Part shown: positions 5,863-12,978 of the stretch, one piece after another | How the letters are laid out: each line of letters opens with the position of its first letter | Numbering within the stretch: the first letter of the stretch is position 1 | Origin: an uncultured Armatimonadota bacterium | GTDB taxonomy: Bacteria > Armatimonadota > Armatimonadia > Armatimonadales > Armatimonadaceae | DNA length: 13,123 bases | Direction of reading: 5' to 3' | NCBI GenBank assembly: GCA_903924445.1 | Contig: CAIYBQ010000541.1 | Location: 1 to 13,123, forward strand | The notes under the pieces: model-generated | Told to the model about the DNA's origin: nothing | What the model saw: the letters and a program-made list of their open reading frames with translations, nothing else | Database searches by the model: none | Position numbers and translations under genes: made by a program

Positions 5863-6989
5863 GAGACATCGGTAATAGAGAGCGTATCGTAGCCGGGCTG
5901 ATGTCCGGAACATCGGTGGATGCAATCGATGTTGCAATCACCCGAATTGCCCCTAATGGCGACAACATTGATGTCAAAGTACTTGGTTACGCTGAATCTA
6001 CATGGTCAGCCGCTGAGCGCGATGCCATTCTCCGGGTGTCAACCGAGCCCGTTTCGGCACAACAGCTCGCCCTCGTGGACCGAATGGTGGGCGATCGTTT
6101 TTGCAGTGCCTTGCTTGCATTGTCTACATCACTTGGAATCACGTTGGATGCCATCGGGTTTCACGGACAAACCGTCGCGCACGTTCCTACTCCGCCGAGT
6201 GGATATTCGTCATCAACGCTCCAGCTGGGCAATCCGTTTGCTTGTGCACAATCCTTTGGATGTCCTGTCGTTTTTGACTTTCGCCGCGCCGATATGCTTA
6301 CGGGCGGTCAGGGAGCGCCTCTCGTTCCTGCGGCAGACAGCCTGATGTTTCATCACCACCTCAATGACAGCGCAATAGCCATTCAGAACATCGGTGGTAT
6401 CGGAAATGTGACTTTCCTCGCATCCAGTTCACCCCCAATCGGTTTTGACACCGGCCCTGGGAACATGGTCCTCGACCAGGTGATGTTCGCACGGACAGGA
6501 CTGCGATTTGATGATGGTGGACAGCATGCGGCAAGTGGCAATGTGTTGCCTGACATTCTGGATGCGCTGCAGGAGTGGCATATTCCAGCGGGTCCGCCAG
6601 TCAGCTATGGCCGCGAACAGTTTGGAAAGCCATTTGTTGAAAGGCTGCTCGCTGGCAGGGATGGCATTCGAACCGCAGACCTTTTGGCAACGATTTCCGA
6701 ATGGACGGCAACAACGATCGCCACGGCGATGCATTCGCTTCCTAGTGCGCCGACCTGCGTTTATGTTTCTGGTGGGGGAGCCCACAACCGGGACTTGCGT
6801 TCAAGGTTTGAGCGAATCGCTGGGATTGAAACGAAGCCATTGCATGATTTGGGTATTCCGGGGGATGCCCGCGAGGCGGTTGCATTTGCCGTTCTTGCAG
6901 ATGCGCGTCTTCGGGGAACAAAGTTTGACTTACGCTACGTAACAGGCAGCCAAGTCCCGCAGGGACTTGGCGCCATCGCTCTGCCCTGA
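5853..6989 (+). CDS. anmK: Anhydro-N-acetylmuramic acid kinase
   Basis: AnmK opens and phosphorylates 1,6-anhydro-MurNAc with ATP to give MurNAc-6-phosphate, salvaging murein turnover products in the cytoplasm. All family motifs are present: GLMSGTSVDAIDVAI (15-29), GFHGQTVAH (102-110), FRRADMLTGGQGAPLVP (143-159), NIGGIGNVT (179-187), FDTGPGN (198-204) with D199 at the catalytic aspartate position, VSGGGAHN, and IPGDAREAVAFA near the end. At 378 residues it has the normal length. The start is GTG 5853 or TTG 5859, both inside the end of the GT4-like gene; GGTGG at 5844-5848 is better spaced for the TTG. Co-transcription with the glycosyltransferase is likely. Its last codons contain a perfect hairpin, and its stop abuts the stop of convergent kdsA. 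Confidence 0.95.
   Translation: MLLRDIGNRERIVAGLMSGTSVDAIDVAITRIAPNGDNIDVKVLGYAESTWSAAERDAILRVSTEPVSAQQLALVDRMVGDRFCSALLALSTSLGITLDAIGFHGQTVAHVPTPPSGYSSSTLQLGNPFACAQSFGCPVVFDFRRADMLTGGQGAPLVPAADSLMFHHHLNDSAIAIQNIGGIGNVTFLASSSPPIGFDTGPGNMVLDQVMFARTGLRFDDGGQHAASGNVLPDILDALQEWHIPAGPPVSYGREQFGKPFVERLLAGRDGIRTADLLATISEWTATTIATAMHSLPSAPTCVYVSGGGAHNRDLRSRFERIAGIETKPLHDLGIPGDAREAVAFAVLADARLRGTKFDLRYVTGSQVPQGLGAIALP
6949..6971. repeat. Perfect 10-bp hairpin at the convergent anmK/kdsA ends
   Basis: GCCAAGTCCC (6949-6958), loop GCA, and GGGACTTGGC (6962-6971) form a perfect inverted repeat. It lies inside the last codons of anmK (QVPQGLG region) and begins 18 bases beyond the kdsA stop on the other strand. 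Neither side has a run of U, so it is not a standard intrinsic terminator. It could still halt or stabilise the 3' end of the long LPS operon transcript, and might act on both strands. Confidence 0.7.
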
Positions 6990-7826
6990 TCAGCTAACCG
7001 CATCCTCGATCCGCTTCAACGTTGCGAGAAGTTCGGCCAAGTCAGCCAGATTCAAGACCGTTGCAGCATCTGACATCGCGTTTTTAGGATCAGGATGCAC
7101 CTCTAAAAACAACGCATCGATGCCAACCGCAACCGCAGCTTTTGCCAGATGAGGAACATACTCACGGGTTCCACCTGTCGCATGTCCTTGGGCTGCAGGC
7201 TGCTGCACCGCATGGGTGGCATCGAAAACCACAGGGGCACCAGCTGCGGCTGCCATAATCGGAAGCGCACGGAAATCGACTACCAGATTGTGGTACCCAA
7301 AACTAACTCCGCGCTCCGTGACAAGAATGCGGTTATTCCCCGTCGACTCAACCTTTCGAACCGCCTGAGCGATATCTTCCGGAGCCATAAACTGGCCTTT
7401 TTTGATATTTACTACGCGCCCGGTCTCGCCTGCGGCAAGCAAAAGATCCGTTTGTCGGCAGAGAAAAGCGGGAATTTGAATGACATCTACAACTTCGCCA
7501 ACCGCTGCACACTGATCAGCCTGATGGACATCGGTGACAACAGGAACCCCGTACTCGGCTTTGATCGCTGCAAGAACATCGAGCCCGGCCTGCATGCCAT
7601 CTCCACGGAACGACTGAACGGATGTCCTATTTGCTTTATCAAACGATGCTTTGAAAATGTACGGAATTCCAAGCTGCCGCGTAATCTGTTGCACTTCACG
7701 GCAAATCGTGCGGCAAAGCTCAAGGTCTTCGATCACGCATGGACCAGCCATCAGGGCAAATGGCAGGCCATCACCAATATGAACATCACTTGTAACTTCA
7801 ACCCGTCGGGTCATCAATCTGGACAT
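6990..7826 (-). CDS. kdsA: 3-deoxy-D-manno-octulosonate 8-phosphate synthase, metal-dependent type
   Basis: KdsA condenses phosphoenolpyruvate with arabinose 5-phosphate to make Kdo-8-phosphate, the first committed step to the Kdo of the LPS inner core. Motifs include KASFDKANRTS, TDVHQADQ, IQIPAFLCRQTDLL, VNIKKGQFMAP, ERGVSFGYHNLVVDFR and EVHPDPKNAMSD. The AGPC30 motif carries cysteine where E. coli KdsA has asparagine. With the histidine of DATHAV, the glutamate of LEVHPDP and the aspartate of AMSDA, this gives the metal-site set of the Aquifex-type, metal-dependent class. The 278 residues are normal. ATG 7826 has a good GAGGAG (7838-7833) 6 bases upstream, inside kdsB, and lies 3 bases after the kdsB stop. 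It is the last gene of the LPS operon. Confidence 0.97.
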   Translation of the reverse strand: MSRLMTRRVEVTSDVHIGDGLPFALMAGPCVIEDLELCRTICREVQQITRQLGIPYIFKASFDKANRTSVQSFRGDGMQAGLDVLAAIKAEYGVPVVTDVHQADQCAAVGEVVDVIQIPAFLCRQTDLLLAAGETGRVVNIKKGQFMAPEDIAQAVRKVESTGNNRILVTERGVSFGYHNLVVDFRALPIMAAAAGAPVVFDATHAVQQPAAQGHATGGTREYVPHLAKAAVAVGIDALFLEVHPDPKNAMSDAATVLNLADLAELLATLKRIEDAVS

Positions 7827-7829
7827 CTC

Positions 7830-8555
7830 TTACTCCTCTGAAAACAGGGCTCGCACTCGCTCAAGGTCTTCGGCAGTGTCTACAGATTCTGGCACATGCG
7901 ATGTATGTACAACCCGGATTCTGTAGCCATGTTCGAGCGCTCGCAGCTGTTCAAGTGACTCCGTTTGCTCAAGCGGCGTTCTCTCCAAGGTCGGAAACGT
8001 GGAAAGAAATGACCTTCGATACGCATAGAGCCCAACGTGCTGCAGCGGTGCAACGGTGCCCACCGACCGTGGAAATGGAATACCGGCGCGGGAGAAGTAC
8101 AACGCATCACCATTGCGCTTTAGAACAACCTTTACCGTATTCGGGTCATCAAATCGGTCATCAGGTAGCTTGCAGGCAAGCGTTGACATCGCAAGCTCGG
8201 AGTCCTCAAGCAACGGCATGATCACACTATTGATGGCATCCGCAGTGATACGAGGTTCATCGCCTTGGACATTCACAATGATGTCAACCGATTCCGGAAG
8301 CGATGCGACTGCTTCAGCCAGCCGGTCTGTACCCGTTTGGTGCGCATGACTCGTCATGATCACCGGTGCGTTGAACCCATGAGCAGCCGCTGCAATGTCA
8401 TCATCCGGAGTCACGATGTACACAGCATCGGCACGGCTCACCAATGACTTCTCGTAAACCCACTGGACCATTGGTTTACCGGCAATATCGACCAGCGGCT
8501 TGTTTGGCAGGCGGGTTGCCGCAAGCCTTGCGGGAATCATTACAACAACATTCAT
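7830..8555 (-). CDS. kdsB: CMP-Kdo synthetase (3-deoxy-manno-octulosonate cytidylyltransferase)
   Basis: KdsB activates Kdo with CTP to CMP-Kdo, the donor for the Kdo transferase that builds on lipid A. The 241-residue protein begins with VVVMIPARLAATRLPNKPL, the nucleotide-binding signature, and has the metal-binding NVQGDEP (95-101). Further family stretches are HQTGTDRLAEA (72-82), DPNTVKVV, YFSRAGIPFPR, and EQTESLEQLRALEHGYRI towards the end. Length is normal and no key residue is missing. The ATG at 8555 overlaps the rfaE2 stop (ATGA), with AGGAG about 8 bases upstream, so translation is coupled. kdsA follows 3 bases after it. The phosphatase KdsC and the Kdo transferase are not in the window. 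Confidence 0.97.
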   Translation of the reverse strand: MNVVVMIPARLAATRLPNKPLVDIAGKPMVQWVYEKSLVSRADAVYIVTPDDDIAAAAHGFNAPVIMTSHAHQTGTDRLAEAVASLPESVDIIVNVQGDEPRITADAINSVIMPLLEDSELAMSTLACKLPDDRFDDPNTVKVVLKRNGDALYFSRAGIPFPRSVGTVAPLQHVGLYAYRRSFLSTFPTLERTPLEQTESLEQLRALEHGYRIRVVHTSHVPESVDTAEDLERVRALFSEE

Positions 8556-9037
8556 GGTTTGTGCTCCTGCATCTTCTTCACGATATTTGTAGTGGATTTG
8601 CCATCGACGAGCTGTAGGATCACGACATCCCCGCCATACGCACGCACAACTTCCGTTTCGGGAAGGGCATCCGGAGTTTTATAGTCTCCACCTTTGGCAT
8701 GAATGTCTGGTTTCAGGACTCGGAGTAGGGGTATCGGAGTGTCATCGGCGAAAATGGTGACTCCATCCACAAAGTGAAGGGATGCCATCACTTCTGCACG
8801 GTCCAGCTCAGAATTGATCGGCCGTGTGGGTCCCTTGAGGCGCCGCACGGAGTCATCGGAGTTGATTCCGACAACTAACCTGTCTCCAAGCCCTCGGGCC
8901 TCGCGAAGGTACCGTGTATGCCCGACATGCAGAATGTCAAAGACTCCGTTTGTGAACACAACACGCTCGCCGGCAGCTTGCCAGCATTGAATCTGCTCCG
9001 AGAGGTCATTCCAATCCAGAACTTCAGGGATGTTCAT
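8552..9037 (-). CDS. rfaE2: D-glycero-beta-D-manno-heptose 1-phosphate adenylyltransferase, stand-alone
   Basis: This 161-residue nucleotidyltransferase transfers AMP from ATP to heptose 1-phosphate, giving ADP-heptose for the core heptosyltransferases encoded just upstream. VVFTNGVFDILHVGHTRYL (26-44) contains the HxGH catalytic motif at 37-40. GINSDDSVRRLKGPTRPI, HAKGGDY and the closing LVDGKSTTNIVKK are typical of RfaE domain II. In E. coli this domain is fused to the kinase as HldE; here it is separate (HldC-like), and no kinase, isomerase, phosphatase or epimerase for the pathway lies in the window. The ATG at 9037 overlaps the stop of the preceding GT9 gene by four bases (ATGA), and its own stop overlaps the kdsB start the same way. 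Confidence 0.94.
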   Translation of the reverse strand: MNIPEVLDWNDLSEQIQCWQAAGERVVFTNGVFDILHVGHTRYLREARGLGDRLVVGINSDDSVRRLKGPTRPINSELDRAEVMASLHFVDGVTIFADDTPIPLLRVLKPDIHAKGGDYKTPDALPETEVVRAYGGDVVILQLVDGKSTTNIVKKMQEHKP

Positions 9038-10038
9038 CCGGCCTTGATCCGCCTTTCAACTGCATCCACCACACTTGCCACGCTCATCTGGGTCATACAC
9101 GCAATATCGCCACGTTTACAGCTCCGGCCCTGGCAGGGGACACAGGGGAGCGAGCGGTTGATGACGACAAGATCAAATGGGTTATTGGATGGCCCCGTCC
9201 GGTCAGGATCGGCTGCTCCGCTGAGACAAACAATGCGTGCACCAACAGCGGCTGCGATATGCAGTGGGCCGGTGTCACCGGTAACGGTAACCGCAGCCTG
9301 TTGCACAAACGCACCAAGCTCCTGTAGTGACAGCTTACCGATGAGGGACTTTACCGGCCGGCCAAGGTGACCGACGATGGCATCTTCCAACCAACTGTCA
9401 CCGGGACCACCGATGAGAACAGGTGTATAGCCAGAGAGGTTCGCTTCCATCCACCCGATGAACTCCGCCAGCTTTTCAGGGGGCCAGCGGTTGATGTCCC
9501 GTGTTCCTGCAGGGTTGATGGCAATGGCATTTGAGATATTGATACCGAGTTCTGTTGCCTTTTGCTCCGTCTGTGACTTGACAGCAAGTGGAACAACAAA
9601 CTCCATCAACCGGTTTGCATCACGCGGAATTCCATCCGGAAGGACATTGAGAAAATCATCGATCGCATGTCGAACCTTGCCGGTCTCCACCTGAACGCGT
9701 CGATCTTTGTTGAAGTTCCAAGTTGCCTTTGGCATCAAGCCGAAACCAAGGGCTGTGGACTTAAGGGATGGTTGCAGGTTTATGTATAGGTCAATGCTGC
9801 CTGCTTGTTTGCGTAAAGTCGCACCGGCCGCATAGCTTCTGTAAACAGATGCCCGAGTGACCTTATCAAGGCCCTTTGTAGATGCGACAAGTGTTGAATT
9901 CGCAAGAATACTTGTGTTTCCAGCTTCCGTGACGAATGTAATCGAAGCTGCTGGATAACGCTGCTTCACGCTACGCAGCAGCGGAGTAGCGAGCAGAATA
10001 TCACCAAGGCCTCCGTAGCGGAGCACGACGATATTCAC
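9034..10038 (-). CDS. GT9 glycosyltransferase (heptosyltransferase family) with C-terminal cysteine cluster
   Basis: This 334-residue GT-B enzyme of family 9 probably adds a heptose (or related sugar) to the LPS core from an ADP-activated donor. The N-terminus VVLRYGGLGDILLATPLL has the glycine-rich loop with D13/D12 region aspartate acting as base in the family. TGDTGPLHIAAAVGARIV (253-270) is the donor-binding motif. After it come four cysteines (C299, C302, C307, C314) in a PCVPCQGRSCKRGDIACM segment. Similar clusters occur in a subset of GT9 proteins and could bind metal, but their role is not established. The start is GTG 10038, overlapping the stop of the previous gene (GTGA), with AGGA upstream. 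Sugar and acceptor cannot be read from the sequence. Confidence 0.88.
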   Translation of the reverse strand: MNIVVLRYGGLGDILLATPLLRSVKQRYPAASITFVTEAGNTSILANSTLVASTKGLDKVTRASVYRSYAAGATLRKQAGSIDLYINLQPSLKSTALGFGLMPKATWNFNKDRRVQVETGKVRHAIDDFLNVLPDGIPRDANRLMEFVVPLAVKSQTEQKATELGINISNAIAINPAGTRDINRWPPEKLAEFIGWMEANLSGYTPVLIGGPGDSWLEDAIVGHLGRPVKSLIGKLSLQELGAFVQQAAVTVTGDTGPLHIAAAVGARIVCLSGAADPDRTGPSNNPFDLVVINRSLPCVPCQGRSCKRGDIACMTQMSVASVVDAVERRIKAG

Positions 10039-11015
10039 AAAAGCTGTTCCTGTGCAACTGCAGCGACCGTGTCGGGAGACAGCTTGGACATATCGGCATC
10101 TGGTGCCTGTAGCGCACGGTGCGGGGCATAATTACGTCCCCACTTGTGGATGGGGGTTGGGCCGAATAGCGTCAATGTAGGCGTCCCCACAGCCGCGGCA
10201 ACATGACTTACCCCTGTATCTGCAGAGATGACAAGATTCAACACCTGAAGTGTTGCCATGAGGGATCGAAGGGATGTCTTTCCAACAAGCGAAATCGCTG
10301 GTGCATCACCAAGTAACTCTTGAAGACTGTCGACTGCGGCTTGTTCTTCTGGCCCGCCCACAAGATAAATCTCAGCACCAATCGATCGAATGTTGTGAAT
10401 CACGGCCTTCCATGATGCGATTGGAAACTGTTTGTAATCATGGGATGCTCCCGGTTGTATCGCGACACGGCGGGTGGTGGAGCTATCCAAGGGAATTACC
10501 GCGGCATCATTTGGCCCAAGGTAGAGGCGAGGCGTTTGCCCCGATAGCGCTTGGTCCGTTCCAGCCAACGCTAGAATTGTGTCAACTTCAGTCGCTGTTT
10601 GGCTGTAAGGAATGCGTTTGTGCAGGAGAAACCCACGGCCTTCCGTTGGGAATCCAACAATCACTTTTGCACCGGTCAGACGGGCGAAAATGGCAGATCG
10701 GAAGGAACGGTCCGCGAGATAACACGTAGCGGGTGCCCCAGTCGCCCGAAGCTCACCTGCCATCCGGAGGTATTCCTTCCACAAGAGACGGCTTGCAGCA
10801 CTTGAACGCTTACTGGCATCGCGCGAAATCGTCAACAGTGATCCAACATCGGGGTGATTTTCGAGGAGGACAGCGGGTCCGCTGCCTGTTACAAGCGATG
10901 GCAGAGTACTGCCATTGGCACGTGCATTGCTGGCGAGGTGCTGCACCAACGGCAAGGTAACCATTGTGTCACCGAGAAATCGATGCTTAGCGACAACAAG
11001 ACTTCCCCCAGACAT
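10035..11015 (-). CDS. GT9 glycosyltransferase (heptosyltransferase family)
   Basis: This is the second of three GT9 enzymes in the LPS operon, 326 residues. The N-terminal LVVAKHRFLGDTMVTLPLV carries the family loop with D16. QPGASHDYKQFP (187-198) matches the central donor-binding strand, and ISADTGVSHVAAAVGTPTL (263-281) followed by FGPT is the family signature. It most likely transfers a heptose or similar sugar in core assembly on the cytoplasmic membrane face. Its pattern is as close to WaaF as to WaaQ-like members, so I give no symbol. The ATG at 11015 shares one base with the stop of the upstream gene (TAATG), and AAGGCGG about 9-10 bases upstream is a fair ribosome site. The three GT9 proteins differ clearly from each other, so they are not a recent tandem duplication. 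Confidence 0.88.
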   Translation of the reverse strand: MSGGSLVVAKHRFLGDTMVTLPLVQHLASNARANGSTLPSLVTGSGPAVLLENHPDVGSLLTISRDASKRSSAASRLLWKEYLRMAGELRATGAPATCYLADRSFRSAIFARLTGAKVIVGFPTEGRGFLLHKRIPYSQTATEVDTILALAGTDQALSGQTPRLYLGPNDAAVIPLDSSTTRRVAIQPGASHDYKQFPIASWKAVIHNIRSIGAEIYLVGGPEEQAAVDSLQELLGDAPAISLVGKTSLRSLMATLQVLNLVISADTGVSHVAAAVGTPTLTLFGPTPIHKWGRNYAPHRALQAPDADMSKLSPDTVAAVAQEQLL

Positions 11016-12016
11016 TACGGCATCCGCCTTGCGATTTGGTGAACAGCTGCGATGATATCTGACGATGGAATGTCATCGACAACCTTTGCATCCGCTGCGA
11101 CATCCCTAAAGTTACGGTTATCCGCCAGTCCGCCGGCATCTAAAGTAACGGATGGAGCGTGCCCCCAGTTGTTTCCGGTTCGAACGGGATCCGTCACGCC
11201 AAAAAGTCCAACGCTTGGAGCACCGACAGCAACTGCCAGGTGCAGGGCTCCGGTATCACTTGAAACGACCACCGCTGCATTTGCGAGGACGCCTGCAAGC
11301 TCTGTAAAGGATGTTTTGGCAGCAAGATTGATGACAGGGTTAGACGCGAGCGTCTCAATCTTTTCGGCGACGGCTTGCTCCTGTGGCCCACCGATCAGCA
11401 CGGGTGTAAATCCATCACTGAAGAGCTTGTCGGCAATACGCGCCCAGTGTTCTGGTGAAAGCGTTTTGGATGCGACAGATGCCCCAACGACAAGCGCAGC
11501 CAGCTGCTTGCGATCACCTGTCATATCGAAGGACATTGGATTTGAAGCGAGAAAAGTATCCATCAAAAATGGAATGCGAGAGGCACAAACGGCATCGCCC
11601 AAGCGGAGGATCTTCTCAACCATGTGCACGCGGTCGGTTGCGATGACGCTTGTGTCCGTCATGAAAATGTTGTTTGCTTCACGGCGCCAGTTGTAACCGA
11701 TACGGATCGGAGCATTGGACAGCCGTGCGACCAAAGCAGACACAAAAAGGCCTTGCGCATCGAGAACAATGTCGTACTTTGCGGCGCGAAGCTCATCACC
11801 GAGGTTCAAACAGGGGCCGAACTTCTTGGAATCCAACACATGAAGGTTGTCGATGTAGGGATGCCCGTGAAGCAATGGTGCGAATGACTTCTGGACTGCC
11901 CATCCGATGGTCGCCGAAGGAAACGACGCCCGAAGGCCGTGAAGCAGTGGAAGCGTCTGAACCACATCACCGAAGGAGCTTAGTTTTACGATCAGGATGC
12001 GGTTTACGTTCGACAC
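11015..12016 (-). CDS. GT9 glycosyltransferase, WaaC (heptosyltransferase I)-like
   Basis: The first gene of the LPS operon encodes a GT9 enzyme whose N-terminus ILIVKLSSFGDVVQTLPLL closely follows heptosyltransferase I, which adds the first heptose to Kdo. Other matching parts are DAQGLFVSALVARL followed by RIGYNWRREA (WaaC has a very similar DAQGL...RIG pair), an unusual VGASVASKTLSPEHW strand, and SSDTGALHLAVAVGAPSV before FGVTDPVRTG. There is no signal peptide; members act peripherally at the inner membrane. An ATG at 12022 is in frame, but the TATACT box ends at 12024, too close for that ATG to be transcribed. GTG 12016 is 8 bases from the box and fits a leaderless start, giving 333 residues. 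The gene overlaps the next GT9 gene by one base. WaaC function is likely but not certain among three GT9 candidates. Confidence 0.88.
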   Translation of the reverse strand: MSNVNRILIVKLSSFGDVVQTLPLLHGLRASFPSATIGWAVQKSFAPLLHGHPYIDNLHVLDSKKFGPCLNLGDELRAAKYDIVLDAQGLFVSALVARLSNAPIRIGYNWRREANNIFMTDTSVIATDRVHMVEKILRLGDAVCASRIPFLMDTFLASNPMSFDMTGDRKQLAALVVGASVASKTLSPEHWARIADKLFSDGFTPVLIGGPQEQAVAEKIETLASNPVINLAAKTSFTELAGVLANAAVVVSSDTGALHLAVAVGAPSVGLFGVTDPVRTGNNWGHAPSVTLDAGGLADNRNFRDVAADAKVVDDIPSSDIIAAVHQIARRMP

Positions 12017-12023
12017 GACCATC

Positions 12024-12029
12024 AGTATA
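12024..12029 (-). promoter_or_regulatory. -10 box of the LPS operon promoter
   Basis: TATACT at 12029-12024 (minus strand), preceded by TTG. It ends 8 bases before GTG 12016. The matching -35 position (about 12052-12047) shows no TTGACA-like box but overlaps one arm of the palindrome at 12050-12063. This suggests that promoter activity may depend on a bound protein. Confidence 0.5.
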
Positions 12030-12049
12030 CAAGTTTGACATCACAAGCA

Positions 12050-12063
12050 TCTATGTGCATAGA
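12050..12063. promoter_or_regulatory. Palindrome midway between divergent -10 boxes, candidate operator
   Basis: TCTATG (12050-12055), centre TG, CATAGA (12058-12063) is a perfect 6+6 inverted repeat. Its centre (12056.5) is within half a base of the midpoint between the -10 boxes at 12024-12029 and 12083-12088. It therefore covers the -35 position of both promoters and could be the site of a dimeric regulator acting on the LPS operon and ilvE together. Confidence 0.5.
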
Positions 12064-12082
12064 GAACAGAGGTGCTGCTGTG

Positions 12083-12088
12083 TATACT
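12083..12088 (+). promoter_or_regulatory. -10 box of ilvE
   Basis: TATACT at 12083-12088, preceded by TGTG. The A of the ilvE ATG at 12095 is the seventh base after the box, the expected start of transcription, so a leaderless mRNA is likely. The -35 position (about 12060-12065, TAGAGA) has no consensus and overlaps the palindrome. Confidence 0.5.
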
Positions 12089-12094
12089 TGATGT

Positions 12095-12976
12095 ATGTCC
12101 GACTTCGTTTACATCAATGGCGACTTCGTCCCTGCGGAGCAAGCAACCGTACCCATTTTCGACCACGGTCACCTCTACGGTGATGGTGTCTTTGAGGGGG
12201 TTCGTGTTTACAACGGCAGAATTTTCCGCCTGATTGAGCATACGAAGCGCTTGTTGTTTTCTGCTCGCGCCCTTGGTTTTAATCTGGGTAGCTTGACTGA
12301 GTCCTATGTCAACGATGCGATTGTTGAGACGTGTAAGCGGAACAACCATCAAAATGGCTACATCCGGGTAAACCTTACTCGTGGAACCGGCCTCGGCTTG
12401 GATCCAAAACACATTGACACCAACCCTAGGCTGGTAATCGCTACGAAACAGCTGGCACTGTATCCGGAAGAAATGTACCTGAACGGCTTATCGATGATTA
12501 CCTGCGCGACACGGGTACCAAGCCCGGATGCCATCGATCCACGTATCAAGTGCACGGGCAAGTACATCAATAACATCATGGCCAAGATGGAAGCCAATCG
12601 TGTCGGAGCCGGTGAAGGCATTATGCTAAACCAGCAAGGATATGTCGCAGAAGCCACGGGCGACAATGTCTTTGTCATTCGGGATGGTGTTATCGTAACC
12701 CCTCCACCAAGCAGTGGATGTCTAAAGGGCATCACCCGTCAGGCTGCGATGGACCTTGCAACCGACCTAGGCTTCACAGTACGTGAAGAAACGTTGTCGG
12801 TCTATGACATCTACACCGCCGATGAATGTTTTCTAACCGGAACCGCAGCCGAAGTCATCCCGGCGGTAGTGCTGGATGAACGTTTGATCGGAAGCGGAAA
12901 GCCAGGTCCGATTACCAACCGCGTCATTGATGCCTTCCGGGCTCATGTAAAAGTCTCCGGTCTGGTGATTGATTAA
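12095..12976 (+). CDS. ilvE: Branched-chain amino acid aminotransferase (class IV)
   Basis: This PLP enzyme swaps amino groups between glutamate and the keto acids of leucine, isoleucine and valine in the cytoplasm. The 293-residue protein has the fold type IV signs in order: YINGDFVPAEQA, FDHGHLYGDGVFEGVRVYNGR (21-42, with a break), R91 in YIRVNLTRG, the PLP lysine K152 in DPRIKCTGKYINN, E186 in VAEATGDNVF, then LKGITRQ and FLTGTAAEVIPA. The GVRVYNGR variant and length favour BCAT over D-alanine transaminase or aminodeoxychorismate lyase, though substrate calls in this class are not fully secure. ATG 12095 is chosen over the out-of-frame ATG 12091 because it gives the conserved N-terminus. 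It is divergent from the LPS operon, and the peptidase gene follows 2 bases after its stop. Confidence 0.93.
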   Translation: MSDFVYINGDFVPAEQATVPIFDHGHLYGDGVFEGVRVYNGRIFRLIEHTKRLLFSARALGFNLGSLTESYVNDAIVETCKRNNHQNGYIRVNLTRGTGLGLDPKHIDTNPRLVIATKQLALYPEEMYLNGLSMITCATRVPSPDAIDPRIKCTGKYINNIMAKMEANRVGAGEGIMLNQQGYVAEATGDNVFVIRDGVIVTPPPSSGCLKGITRQAAMDLATDLGFTVREETLSVYDIYTADECFLTGTAAEVIPAVVLDERLIGSGKPGPITNRVIDAFRAHVKVSGLVID

Positions 12977-12978
12977 TT

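Noticed and set aside
7149..7841. 230-codon plus-strand open frame opposite kdsA
   Set aside because: It lies wholly antisense to the unmistakable kdsA gene, and its translation shows no family motif; it is a shadow frame.
11052..11696. 214-codon plus-strand open frame opposite the WaaC-like gene
   Set aside because: Antisense to a clear GT9 gene; Ala/Ser/Thr-rich translation without motifs.
9034..12016. Recent tandem duplication of GT9 genes
   Set aside because: The three proteins share only the family motifs and differ elsewhere, including the cysteine tail; they are old paralogues.
12035..12040. TTGACA on the plus strand upstream of ilvE
   Set aside because: It is 42 bases from the TATACT at 12083, far from the 16-18 needed, so it is not the ilvE -35 box.
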